Shown here: piece by piece, positions 1-7,226 of the stretch
Layout: every line of letters starts with the position of its first letter
Numbering within the stretch: position 1 is the first letter of the stretch
NCBI GenBank assembly: GCA_017550765.1
Contig: JAFZOC010000290.1
Coordinates: 1 to 9,159, forward strand
Source: Oscillospiraceae bacterium
GTDB taxonomy: Bacteria > Bacillota_A > Clostridia > Oscillospirales > Oscillospiraceae
Length of the DNA stretch: 9,159 nt
Direction: 5' to 3'
Position numbers and translations under genes: made by a program
The notes under the pieces: generated by a model
Told to the model about the DNA's origin: nothing
Seen by the model: only the letters and a program-made list of their open reading frames with translations
Databases searched by the model: none

Positions 1-1659
1 AAGACGCTCGCGCGAGTCGATGGCGAAGAGCGCGTTCATGTCAGCCCCCTTCGCGAGTGCGTCGCGGCAGAGCGTGTCATAACGGAGCACCAGATCCATC
101 AGCGCGAACTGCTTGGCGTAGGAGGAATAGGCGTCCTCATCCACAAAGGCGTTCTGCTGCAGGAAGTCCTCGCGGATGCTCTTGGCGGTCTCCATGGTGA
201 GACGGTCCGCGGGAGAGAGGGCGTCCTGTCCGACCAGACGGACGATCTCCTGCAGCTCGCTCTCCTCCTGCAGGATGTGCATGGCCTTGGTGCGGTTCTG
301 CATGTAGGCCTCGCCGAACTGCTCGGTGTACCAGGGCGCGAGCGTGTCCAGATACAGGGAGTAGGAGGTCAGCCAGTTGATGGCCGGGAAGTGGCGGGCA
401 TAGGCAAGGCTGGAGTCCAGCGCCCAGAAGACCTTGACGATACGCATCGTGGCCTGGGACACGGGCTCGGAGATATCGCCGCCCGGAGGCGAGACGGCGC
501 CGATCGCGGTGACGGAGCCGCGGCGATCGTCGCTGCCGAGGCACTCGACCACGCCGGCGCGCTCGTAGAACTGCGCCAGACGCGAGGCGAGGTACGCGGG
601 ATAGCCTTCTTCGCCGGGCATCTCTTCCAGACGGCCGGACATCTCACGCAGAGCCTCGGCCCAGCGGGAGGTGGAGTCGGCCAGGACGGCCACGTCGTAG
701 CCCATGTCGCGGAAGTACTCGGCGATGGTGATGCCGGTGTAGATGGAGGCCTCGCGGGCCGCCACCGGCATGTCGGAGGTGTTGGCGATGAGCACGGTGC
801 GCTTCATCAGAGGCTCGCCGTTGCGCGGGTCGCGCAGCTCCGGGAACTCCATCAGCACGTCGGTCATCTCGTTGCCGCGCTCGCCGCAGCCGATGTAGAT
901 GACGATGTCCACGTCGGACCACTTGGCCAGCTGGTGCTGCACCACGGTCTTGCCCGAGCCGAAGGGGCCGGGGACGGCGGCGGTGCCGCCCTTGGCGATG
1001 GGGAACAGGGTGTCGATGATGCGCTGGCCGCTGTTCATGGGGCGGCTGGGCACATACTTGCGCTGATAGGGACGGGCGATACGCACGGGCCAGCGCTGGA
1101 ACATGGGCAGCTCGTGGACCTTGCCCTTCTCGTCCCGGATCGTGGCGATGATATCGGCCACGCTGTGCTTGCCGCTCTCGACGGAGAGGACCTCGCCCTT
1201 GACGCCGTAGGGCACCATGATCTTGTGGAGGATGGCGCTGGTCTCCTGTACGGTGCCAAGCACGTCGCCGGCGGCGAGCACGTCGCCCGGCTTCGCCACG
1301 GGGACGAACTCCCACTTCTTCTCCCGGTCCAGGGAGGGCACGTCGATGCCGCGGGTGATGCAGTCGCCGCTGACGGCACGCATCACGGGCAGGGGGCGCT
1401 GGATGCCGTCATAGATGTTGTCCAGCATGCCGGGCCCCAGCTCCACGGACAGGGGCATGCCGGTGGTCTCGACCGCGGCGCCGGGCCCCAGGCCGGAGGT
1501 CTCCTCATAGACCTGGATGGAGGCGCGGTCGCCGGTCATATTCAGGATCTCGCCGATCAGGCGCTGCGAGCCCACGCGCACCACGTCGGAGACGTTGGCG
1601 TCCGCCAGGCCCTCGGCCACGACCAGCGGGCCGGATACTTTGGTGATGATCCCACTCAT
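1..1659 (-). CDS. ntpA: V/A-type ATPase catalytic subunit A (3' end cut by window edge)
   Basis: This is the nucleotide-hydrolysing (or synthesising) head subunit, which forms the A3B3 hexamer with B. The frame is open for 553 codons to the window edge; the family is usually about 580-590 residues, so only the last few dozen are missing. The N-terminus reads [18 protein letters not shown], typical of the family's beta-barrel. The Walker A loop GPFGSGKT is at residues 231-238 (Lys237), GCGERGNEM surrounds Glu260, and the Walker B strand VAVLAD ends at Asp328, followed by [20 protein letters not shown] and the aromatic [14 protein letters not shown] stretch follow. The long insertion before the P-loop (about residues 110-190) is the non-homologous region that separates A subunits from F-type beta. 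The ATG at 1659 is preceded by AAGGAAGG with a 7-nt gap. It lies 96 nt after F; B and D are expected downstream, outside the window. Identification is very secure. Confidence 0.97.
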   Translation of the reverse strand, partial: MSGIITKVSGPLVVAEGLADANVSDVVRVGSQRLIGEILNMTGDRASIQVYEETSGLGPGAAVETTGMPLSVELGPGMLDNIYDGIQRPLPVMRAVSGDCITRGIDVPSLDREKKWEFVPVAKPGDVLAAGDVLGTVQETSAILHKIMVPYGVKGEVLSVESGKHSVADIIATIRDEKGKVHELPMFQRWPVRIARPYQRKYVPSRPMNSGQRIIDTLFPIAKGGTAAVPGPFGSGKTVVQHQLAKWSDVDIVIYIGCGERGNEMTDVLMEFPELRDPRNGEPLMKRTVLIANTSDMPVAAREASIYTGITIAEYFRDMGYDVAVLADSTSRWAEALREMSGRLEEMPGEEGYPAYLASRLAQFYERAGVVECLGSDDRRGSVTAIGAVSPPGGDISEPVSQATMRIVKVFWALDSSLAYARHFPAINWLTSYSLYLDTLAPWYTEQFGEAYMQNRTKAMHILQEESELQEIVRLVGQDALSPADRLTMETAKSIREDFLQQNAFVDEDAYSSYAKQFALMDLVLRYDTLCRDALAKGADMNALFAIDSRERL

Positions 1660-1755
1660 TGAAATACCTTCCTTTTTTGTGAAATAAAGGCAAGGAGAAG
1701 GAGCTGAGGAACTTGCGTCGGGGCCGTGTCCCTCATCCCGGATCCCGGATCCGTC

Positions 1756-2076
1756 TCAGTCTCCCAGGATATTGGTGCCGACGGCGCGCTCCACGGCGGA
1801 GCGCAGGGCGTTGAGCCCCAGGCCCAGGGAGCCCTCCCGCCCGGGGATCAGGATGATCGCCGGCGTGGGGCTGTCCTTGAACTTGTCGATCTCATGCTCC
1901 ATCTGGGCGGCCAGGTCCTCCTCGATGTAGAGGATGGCGTAGTCGTCCCGCTCGCGTGTGATGCTGCGGAGGACCTTGACGGCCTCCTCCGCGGAGGCGA
2001 CCGGGAAGGTGTCCAGTCCCAGGGCCTTGAAGCCCATGACGGTCTCCCGTGCGCCGATCACTCCTATTTTAAGCAT
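1756..2076 (-). CDS. V/A-type ATPase subunit F
   Basis: This small central-stalk subunit (106 aa, normal for the family) binds the D axle and helps regulate rotation. It begins MLKIGVIGARETVMGFKALG, a classic F-subunit start with a Rossmann-like first strand. It continues with the YAILYIEEDLA segment and the PAIILIPGREGS strand-loop, and ends in a helix. I chose the ATG at 2076 over an in-frame GTG at 2085: it gives the usual MLKIGVIG N-terminus and overlaps the end of the C gene by only 8 nt (ATGCTTAA, containing the C stop TAA). That overlap suggests translational coupling to C. Naming is confusing: this is NtpG in Enterococcus hirae but NtpF in some orthologue schemes, so no symbol is given. 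Confidence 0.93.
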   Translation of the reverse strand: MLKIGVIGARETVMGFKALGLDTFPVASAEEAVKVLRSITRERDDYAILYIEEDLAAQMEHEIDKFKDSPTPAIILIPGREGSLGLGLNALRSAVERAVGTNILGD

Positions 2077-3058
2077 ACAGATCACGCAGCCTTTCCCGGA
2101 TGGTCTCCGGCGCCACGCCGGCGAGCCTGCCCGTGAGGATCATGCGCACCGCGCCGATCTCGCCCTCCACGGCGGCCAGGTAGGCCGCCACGGCCTCGGG
2201 GCCGTAGCCGATCAGCTTGGACGAACGCACATAGTCGTTGACCGCGTCGTCGCAGGCGCGCTCGAAGGCGGTCATGCTGCCGCCGTGCAGCAGCTCCGCG
2301 CCCAGGGCGGCGGCCTTCTCCAGGGGGCTGTGGGCGAAGAGGGCCGCGAGGCTCTCCCCGTCGGCGGCCTTGGCCAGCCGGTCCGGGTCCACGTTGCCGC
2401 CGTCTATGAGAGCGTCGCGCAGGAACGCGGCGTCCTTGCGCATCCGCGCCGTGCGCACCAGGGCCTTCAGGTCCGCGCTGTCGATGAGCAGGCGGACATA
2501 GCCCGTGATGAAGGGGCTGCCCACGGTCCGGGCCAGGTCCAGCATCTCCCGGAACATGGCCTTGTCCAGCACGAAGTCCGAGAGCTGGGGGTCCGCGGTG
2601 CGGGCCAGGATCGCCTTGCCCTCCTGCAGGGCTTTGGCCAGGACGCCGGGCAGCTCGCTCCAGCGTTCCTCCCGATAGGCGTCGAGCAGCTCCTCCGGCG
2701 GGATGCGCCCGCTGCGGCTGAAGAGCGGCGTGCCGTCCGTGCCCGTGGCCTCAGCCTTCAGCAGGACCTTGGCGTTGTGGGTATCATATTTGATGCGGAA
2801 GAGATCCACGATGGCCCGCTCGGGGCAGAGCCGCTCCAGCTCCGCCAGGATCTGCTCCCGGTGGGCCGTGAGCGCGGCCTCGATCTCTTTCGCCTTGGCC
2901 TGAGACAGGTCCTCATAGCCGCAGTCGGTCAGGAGCTTGGCCGCCTCCTCATAGGAGGGCGCGTCCAGCATCCTGGCGGCCCTGTCAGCGTTCAGGAGCC
3001 GGGGCTCCCGGGCGCGCAGCATGGCGGACAGGCTCAGGTAGGCTTCTCGTTTTTTCAC
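2069..3058 (-). CDS. ntpC: V/A-type ATPase subunit C
   Basis: This subunit (329 aa, family about 320-340) is the funnel-shaped adaptor that sits on the K rotor ring and receives the D-F axle (homologous to eukaryotic subunit d). The sequence is nearly all helix. Family hallmarks include the N-terminal YLSLSAMLRAREPRLLN and the FRIKYDTHNAKVLLKAEATG segment (near residue 90), followed by helices that repeat the pattern in three similar bundles. Translation starts at a GTG (3058-3056), supported by GGAGGG at 3072-3067 with an 8-nt gap; no nearby ATG gives the expected N-terminus. It follows E by 24 nt and its stop codon lies inside the start of F. It shares its reading frame with E, K and I. Confidence 0.93.
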   Translation of the reverse strand: MKKREAYLSLSAMLRAREPRLLNADRAARMLDAPSYEEAAKLLTDCGYEDLSQAKAKEIEAALTAHREQILAELERLCPERAIVDLFRIKYDTHNAKVLLKAEATGTDGTPLFSRSGRIPPEELLDAYREERWSELPGVLAKALQEGKAILARTADPQLSDFVLDKAMFREMLDLARTVGSPFITGYVRLLIDSADLKALVRTARMRKDAAFLRDALIDGGNVDPDRLAKAADGESLAALFAHSPLEKAAALGAELLHGGSMTAFERACDDAVNDYVRSSKLIGYGPEAVAAYLAAVEGEIGAVRMILTGRLAGVAPETIRERLRDLYA

Positions 3059-3066
3059 CGAACTGT

Positions 3067-3072
3067 CCCTCC
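3067..3072 (-). promoter_or_regulatory. Ribosome binding site deciding the GTG start of subunit C
   Basis: GGAGGG on the minus strand lies 8 nt before the GTG at 3058. This is good complementarity to the 16S rRNA tail and supports the non-ATG start. Confidence 0.75.
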
Positions 3073-3082
3073 GATCCGACGA

Positions 3083-3673
3083 TCAACGGAACAGGAGCTG
3101 GGCGACCTGGGCGGACAGCTCGCTCTGGCTCATCTCTACCAGCAGCTCCACGGTGCAGTTGGCCTCGATGCTGCCGCGGCGGAGGATCAGACCGCCGGCG
3201 AAGTCCCCCGTCTGCGCCGAGAGCGTGAGGCGGCCCTTCTCGCCCAGGAGGGCGTTGGCGGCCTGGACCAGATCTGCGCCGATGCGCTCCCGGTCCCGGG
3301 CGTTGAGGACGATCTCCTCGTCCCCGGTGACGGAGGCTCTGGCGGCGAGCTTGGCCAGGAAGGCCACATACTGCTCCTGCGGCAGAGCCAGGATCTGCTC
3401 CTGCGCCCGCCGGAAGCTGTCGGCCACCAGGGCCTGCTTCTCAGCCAGCAGGCTCTTGCGGCCCTCCATGCGGGCGATGCGCTCCGCGCCGTCCACTTCC
3501 GCCTGGATGCTCTTCACGCCGGCGCGGATCCTCTCGGCATAGACGCCTTCGGCCTGCTTGTCGAAGTCGCCGCGGATGGCGGCGGCCCGCTGCTCGGCCT
3601 GCGCGAGGATCGCCTCGACCTGCGCGTCAGCGTCAGCCTTGATATGCGCGATCAGTTTTTCCGTGCCTTTCAT
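3083..3673 (-). CDS. ntpE: V/A-type ATPase subunit E (peripheral stalk)
   Basis: This is the stator subunit (196 aa, normal length) that pairs with H to form the peripheral stalk linking the A3B3 head to subunit I. The N-terminal half (about residues 1-95) is a long Ala/Glu/Gln/Lys-rich helix expected to form the right-handed coiled coil with H. The C-terminal globular domain follows, with EEIVLNARDRERIG, a FAGGLILRRGSIEANCTVE strand-turn typical of the family, and a final helix. The ATG at 3673 follows AGGAG with a 6-nt gap and lies 21 nt after the K stop. The low sequence conservation usual for E subunits is offset by the GGLIL.RG...N.T motif and by position in the operon. Confidence 0.93.
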   Translation of the reverse strand: MKGTEKLIAHIKADADAQVEAILAQAEQRAAAIRGDFDKQAEGVYAERIRAGVKSIQAEVDGAERIARMEGRKSLLAEKQALVADSFRRAQEQILALPQEQYVAFLAKLAARASVTGDEEIVLNARDRERIGADLVQAANALLGEKGRLTLSAQTGDFAGGLILRRGSIEANCTVELLVEMSQSELSAQVAQLLFR

Positions 3674-3694
3674 AAGATGCTCCTATCTGACCGA

Positions 3695-4216
<522 letters not shown>

Positions 4217-4227
4217 CTACTTCACAG

Positions 4228-4281
4228 GCCCCCCACGAGGGGGGCTCCCGCCGTCAGGCGGGCGGGGCGGCTCCCCGCCCC
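4228..4281 (-). repeat. Three consecutive GC-rich hairpins in the I-K gap
   Basis: Three perfect stem-loops lie side by side within the 120-nt gap between I and K. Positions 4264-4281 have a 7-bp stem and 4-nt loop. Positions 4247-4262 have a 6-bp stem and 4-nt loop. Positions 4228-4245 have a 7-bp stem and 4-nt loop. Only 1 nt separates successive stems. None is followed by a U-run in the transcribed direction, so they do not look like intrinsic terminators. They may act as mRNA stability or processing barriers, or be an inserted REP-like palindromic element; the adjacent AGCCGAAGCGAGGG string resembles flanks of intergenic repeats in related genomes, which is a recollection rather than a search result. 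Confidence 0.7.
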
Positions 4282-4300
4282 AAAGAGCCGAAGCGAGGGA

Positions 4301-6319
4301 CTACTCTTCCCTCGGCAGGGCGTATTTGCTGCGGATCTCCAGCGGGCCGAAGGGCTTGCCGCCGTCCTGATAGAACTTGCCGAAGAACTCCAGGCACTGC
4401 AGACGCAGGTCGTGCACGAAGCAGCCCAGGAGGTTCAGGCCGAAGTTCAGGGCGTGGCCCACCAGGAAGATCAGCAGGAAGGCGATGCCGGAGACCACCG
4501 TCACCCCGTTCTTGGAGGGCATGGCCGCGATGGTGTTGAAGACCTGGGCGACCACGCCGCCGGCCAGCATCAGCGCCATGATACGGGAATAGCTCAGGAT
4601 GTCGCCGAACCAGCCGGTGAGGGTACTGTAGATGGCCCCGAAGGCGGCTGTGACTTTCCCGAAGCCCTTGGCATGGCGTCCCGCGCCGTAGAGCAGCATC
4701 ACGCCGCCCAGGACCAGGATGCCCAGGCCCACGAAGAACAGGACCGGCTTTTCCCAGCCCGCGACACTCACCGCCGGGGTCTTCACCAGACCCAGCAGGT
4801 CCAGAGCCAGCAGCACGCCGCCCAGCAGGATGACCCACAGGGGGCCCTCCTCGAAGACGCCGTCCAGGACGTTCCCGGCCTTTTTCTTCTCCAGGAAGGA
4901 GACCACCATGCCGGTGTTCAGGTGCAGCACGCCCAGGGCCATGGCCCCGTAGAGCACCATGGTGCTGTCGTTCACCGGGCTGAACAGCGCCGGCAGGCCC
5001 TTCCAGGTGGAGCCGAACATGCCGGCGACGATCTCCGGGGCGTTGCCGAAGAAGCCGCCGGTGAGGGCGCCCATGAGGAAGGTGGAGATGCCGCCGTAGA
5101 GCATCAGCTGGCTGAAGGCCAGGGTGCCGCCCCGGGGCTTCATCTTCTTCATGATCACCAGCGCCGCGATCATCATGATGATGCCGTAGCCCATGTCCGC
5201 CATCATCAGCCCGTAGAACAGGATGAAGAAAGGGGCCATGACGGGGTTGGGGTCCACCGTGCCGTAAGCCGGGAGGCTGTACATGTCGGTGACCATGTTC
5301 AGCGCGTTGGAGAACACGTTGTTCTTGAGTTTGACGGGCACCTCCGGGTACTCGTCCGCTTCGGGATCTCTCGTCTCCCAGGCGCAGTCGTAGCCCTCCA
5401 GCAGAGCCTCCAGCTCCGCCTTCCGCTCCGTGGGGACCCAGCCCTCCAGCACCAGGGCGCTGCCCGTGCCGACCAGGCGTTCCTCCGCCTCGGCCATGGC
5501 GATCCGGGACCCGAGCCGGTCGGAGGCCAGCTCCAGCTCCCTGCGGTGGGGCGCCTGGGCGGCGATGGCCTCGGCGAGCTCTTTCTTCTCCGCGGCCAGC
5601 TCTTCCAGCGCCTTCTGCGCGGCGGCGACGCCCTCCTTGGCCGTGCCTTCGATCCCGCTGAGGTTCGCCGCGGTGAAGCCCAGCTCCCGCAGGGCCTCCT
5701 GGGCGGCGGAGAGCTGTTCCCTGGCGCAGAGCAGCACCAGATAGCGCTGGGCCTTGTCCTGGCTCACGGGGAAGAGCTCCGCCTCATCGGCGGCCTCGGC
5801 GAGGACCGCCTCCGCCTCCTCAAAGGGGATCCTGGCGCTCATGGAGCCCAGCAGCAGGGCGCTGCGCTCGGTGCCCTCGGTCTCCAGGGGGAGGTCCAGC
5901 CCCTCCCAGGGCTGCAGGCTCTCGATGACGCTGCGCTGGCGGCTCTCCTCAGCGGAGATCCTGCGGATGCGGTCCTCCCGGGCGCAGATCTGCTCCGCCA
6001 GGGCCCGGGCCTCTTCCAGCCCCTCCTCGTCCAGCAGCACGTCCCGCTCCAGCTCGGGCTTGGCCCTGAGCAGCGGCGTCTTCTCCGGCGCATAGGTCCC
6101 GATCAGCTCCACGGCCCGGTCCAAGGTGGCCTGGCGGCTCTTCAGGCTCGTCAGGTCGCTGCTCTCGCGGTCCAGCAGACCGGCCGCCTCCTGCTCCCGG
6201 AGCTCTTCGCTCACCTGGGAGACCTGGACGCAGCCCAGCTTCGTCAGCTGGCGCAGGAGCTCCTTTTTCTGGGAACGCAGCAGCACCAGCCGCAGCCGTT
6301 CCATCTGTAAAATGGCCAT
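4301..6319 (-). CDS. ntpI: V/A-type ATPase subunit I (stator ion-channel subunit)
   Basis: This large stator subunit (672 aa, normal length; homologous to eukaryotic subunit a) provides the ion half-channels beside the K ring. The N-terminus, MAILQMERLRLVLLRSQKKELLRQLTKLGCVQV, is typical. Residues 1 to about 340 are cytoplasmic and rich in Glu/Ala/Leu/Lys heptads, the coiled-coil arm that contacts E-H stalks. The membrane half starts near DPNPVMAPFF (Asp356) and has about seven or eight hydrophobic segments. DILSYSRIMALMLAGG holds Arg579, the expected equivalent of the essential stator arginine of yeast Vph1 (Arg735). HALNFGLNLLGCFVHDLRLQCLEFFGKFY (His622 onward) is the conserved C-terminal signature. 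The ATG at 6319 follows the H stop by 1 nt, so translation is probably coupled to H. No key residue appears to be missing. Confidence 0.97.
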   Translation of the reverse strand: MAILQMERLRLVLLRSQKKELLRQLTKLGCVQVSQVSEELREQEAAGLLDRESSDLTSLKSRQATLDRAVELIGTYAPEKTPLLRAKPELERDVLLDEEGLEEARALAEQICAREDRIRRISAEESRQRSVIESLQPWEGLDLPLETEGTERSALLLGSMSARIPFEEAEAVLAEAADEAELFPVSQDKAQRYLVLLCAREQLSAAQEALRELGFTAANLSGIEGTAKEGVAAAQKALEELAAEKKELAEAIAAQAPHRRELELASDRLGSRIAMAEAEERLVGTGSALVLEGWVPTERKAELEALLEGYDCAWETRDPEADEYPEVPVKLKNNVFSNALNMVTDMYSLPAYGTVDPNPVMAPFFILFYGLMMADMGYGIIMMIAALVIMKKMKPRGGTLAFSQLMLYGGISTFLMGALTGGFFGNAPEIVAGMFGSTWKGLPALFSPVNDSTMVLYGAMALGVLHLNTGMVVSFLEKKKAGNVLDGVFEEGPLWVILLGGVLLALDLLGLVKTPAVSVAGWEKPVLFFVGLGILVLGGVMLLYGAGRHAKGFGKVTAAFGAIYSTLTGWFGDILSYSRIMALMLAGGVVAQVFNTIAAMPSKNGVTVVSGIAFLLIFLVGHALNFGLNLLGCFVHDLRLQCLEFFGKFYQDGGKPFGPLEIRSKYALPREE

Positions 6320-6320
6320 G

Positions 6321-6635
6321 TCAGTCGTTCACTATCCTTTCCACAATGAGCGCCGCCGCGTCGGCCAGCCTTGCGCCCGCTCTCAGGCGGAGCTCGGTCC
6401 GGTCTTTCTCCAGCCGGCCGGTCAGAGCCGCGGTGTCCGCCCGGCTCTTCTCGCCAGCCCGCCGGCGCAGCAGTTCCAGCTCGCTGTCAGCCTTGGCGCG
6501 GGCCGCCTCCAGGGCGACCTTCCCCGCCGCCTCCGCGTCGGCCAGCAGCTGTTTGGCCTGGACCTGGGCGGCGGCGACGGCGTTCTTGGCTGCCTGCTCC
6601 GCTGTCGTCACGCTCACGATCGCTTCCATCGACAT
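6321..6635 (-). CDS. V/A-type ATPase subunit H/G (peripheral stalk)
   Basis: This is the first gene of the operon: a 104-residue, almost entirely helical, Ala/Glu/Lys/Arg-rich protein expected to form a coiled coil with E in the peripheral stalk. Family members are about 100-110 residues. The frame is open further upstream, to 6713, but those residues (rich in Arg, Pro and Gly) are encoded by the GC-rich hairpin leader and are not family-like. I chose the ATG at 6635 (MSMEAIVSVTTAEQ), preceded by a purine-rich GAGGGGG with a 7-nt gap; an ATG two codons later at 6629 is also possible. The low-complexity helix alone would not identify it; identity rests on length, composition and position immediately before I. 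It is called NtpF in E. hirae, and G or H elsewhere. Confidence 0.85.
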   Translation of the reverse strand: MSMEAIVSVTTAEQAAKNAVAAAQVQAKQLLADAEAAGKVALEAARAKADSELELLRRRAGEKSRADTAALTGRLEKDRTELRLRAGARLADAAALIVERIVND

Positions 6636-6661
6636 CAGCACACCCCCTCTTCTCCTTGATC

Positions 6662-6709
6662 GGCCCCCCATCCGCGGAGGGCCCGGGCGCGCGTCCTCTG
6701 CCGCGCGCC
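6662..6709 (-). other. Two-hairpin leader of the ATPase operon transcript
   Basis: Within the predicted leader of about 85 nt, two strong stem-loops lie back to back. Positions 6709-6686 form a perfect 8-bp GC stem (GGCGCGCG with CGCGCGCC, 8-nt loop). Positions 6683-6662 form an 8-bp stem with one G-U pair (GGCCCTCC with GGGGGGCC, 6-nt loop). The first begins about 10 nt from the predicted transcript start. Neither is followed by a U-run, so termination is unlikely. A 5'-protective stem that slows RNA decay is a plausible but untested role. Confidence 0.6.
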
Positions 6710-6726
6710 ACATGTGTTACTTTGTT

Positions 6727-6755
6727 ATCATACCGCAGATCCCGTCTTCTTTCAA
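6727..6755 (-). promoter_or_regulatory. Sigma-A type promoter of the ATPase operon
   Basis: On the minus strand TTGAAA (6755-6750) is followed after exactly 17 nt by TATGAT (6732-6727). Each hexamer differs from the consensus at one position, and the pair sits in an AT-richer island within GC-rich DNA. Transcription would start near 6720, about 85 nt before the H start codon. This is the only convincing promoter seen for the seven minus-strand genes in the window. Confidence 0.75.
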
Positions 6756-6829
6756 GGGGCTCTTCCCCGGAAACTTGACAAAAAACCTACACAGCCCCCC
6801 GTAGGGGCCGACGTCCTCCGCGGCCCTTG

Positions 6830-6848
6830 CCTCCCCCGCCGGGGGAGG
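6830..6848. repeat. Palindrome, 8-bp stem with 3-nt loop
   Basis: CCTCCCCC and GGGGGAGG flank a GCC loop. The following TGCCGAGCGCAGCGACGCGG string has the look of the CCGAGCGAAGCGAGG-type dispersed intergenic repeats seen in gut Clostridia, and a similar CCGAAGCGAGGG lies beside the hairpins at 4288-4299. The family assignment is from memory. Confidence 0.55.
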
Positions 6849-6931
6849 TGCCGAGCGCAGCGACGCGGAAGGGGGCCCCCGCGCCCTCGCTCTGCGTCCG
6901 ATCGGCGCAGCCTGGATCCCACTGGCATGTC

Positions 6932-6966
6932 ATGGCGCGTCCGTGTCGCAACACTGGCGCGGCCAT
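6932..6966. repeat. Imperfect palindrome, possible dispersed repeat
   Basis: ATGGCGCG (6932-6939) pairs with CGCG-G-CCAT (6958-6966, one bulged G). Inside it GTGT (6943-6946) pairs with ACAC (6951-6954) around a 4-nt loop, giving a two-part stem of about 12 bp. It is not next to a stop codon or U-run, so it is not a terminator. Confidence 0.5.
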
Positions 6967-7021
6967 CCGTCCCCTTGCCTCCCCTCCCCATTTTTCATCC
7001 TTCATTTCCAGGAGAGGACGG

Positions 7022-7056
7022 ATCCCCACGGCCAGTGTGCGCACTGGCCTCGGGAT
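7022..7056. repeat. Palindromic repeat element (ATCCC..GGCCAGTG/CACTGGCC..GGGAT)
   Basis: A perfect 8-bp stem (7030-7037 with 7042-7049, loop TGCG) is extended, after a small internal loop, by ATCCC (7022-7026) pairing with GGGAT (7052-7056). The layout CCACGGCCAGTG-loop-CACTGGCCTCG resembles a palindrome found dispersed in many gut Firmicutes genomes (GATTGCCACGG... type). That match is from memory and unverified. Confidence 0.6.
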
Positions 7057-7093
7057 GAAAGACCTTCGGTCTGTGCGCCCTGCGCCCCGCGAC

Positions 7094-7144
7094 TGTTGGG
7101 CCGCATCCTCCGGGCGACATGTTGGGCCGCATTCTCCGGGCGAC
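7094..7144 (+). repeat. Tandem direct repeat, 26-nt period, two copies
   Basis: Two 25-nt copies (7094-7118 and 7120-7144) share TGTTGGGCCGCAT and CTCCGGGCGAC and differ at one position (C at 7107, T at 7133). They sit immediately upstream of the peptidase promoter, ending about 6 nt before its weak -35 region, which is a suitable place for an activator or repressor site. Confidence 0.75.
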
Positions 7145-7149
7145 CCCCC

Positions 7150-7178
7150 TTTTCTTCTGCGGCGGATCGTGCTATACT
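7150..7178 (+). promoter_or_regulatory. Extended -10 promoter of the peptidase lipoprotein gene
   Basis: TATACT (7173-7178) is preceded by TGC, making an extended -10 element. A weak -35 candidate TTTTCT (7150-7155) lies 17 nt upstream. Transcription would start near 7185, leaving a leader of about 40 nt. The ribosome binding site GGAGGT (7215-7220) is 6 nt before the ATG at 7227. Confidence 0.65.
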
Positions 7179-7226
7179 GAAAAAAACCCCTGTCCCATCA
7201 TCCAAACACAGACCGGAGGTGCCCTG

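Larger units (their letters stand above)
6636..7226. other. Divergent intergenic region between the ATPase operon and the peptidase gene
   Basis: This 591-nt stretch has no believable gene. Frames open across it have no family resemblance and are low-complexity Arg/Pro/Gly sequence. It holds, from left to right, the ATPase leader hairpins, the ATPase promoter, three palindromic elements (6830-6848, 6932-6966, 7022-7056), a small AGACC-TTC-GGTCT hairpin (7060-7072), a 26-nt-period tandem repeat (7094-7144) and the peptidase promoter. The heptamer CACTGGC recurs at about 6920, 6952 and 7042. Confidence 0.7.

Noticed and set aside
277..1662. A 461-codon open frame on the plus strand opposite subunit A
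   Set aside because: It is the codon-aligned complement of the A gene, with the same His/Gly/Ala/Asp-rich composition expected of a shadow and no recognisable domain.
1505..1693. A small minus-strand frame overlapping the start of subunit A
   Set aside because: It is out of frame with the A gene and becomes Arg/Gly-rich after a few residues; the real A start at 1659 has its own ribosome binding site and family N-terminus.
1736..1753. Iterated ATCCCGGAT palindrome near the end of F
   Set aside because: Only two overlapping short units in the F-A gap; too short to distinguish from chance in GC-rich DNA.
4228..4281. Intrinsic terminator between I and K
   Set aside because: The stems are strong, but in the direction of transcription no U-run follows any of them, and K has no convincing separate promoter and belongs to the same operon.
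6636..6713. A 26-residue N-terminal extension of subunit H
   Set aside because: The extension is Arg/Pro/Gly-rich, encoded by the hairpin leader, and begins very close to the predicted transcript start. The ATG at 6635 gives normal H length and has a ribosome binding site.
6775..6780. TTGACA on the plus strand as a -35 element
   Set aside because: No -10-like hexamer lies 15-19 nt downstream, where the sequence is GC-rich (AGCCCCCCGTAGGGG).
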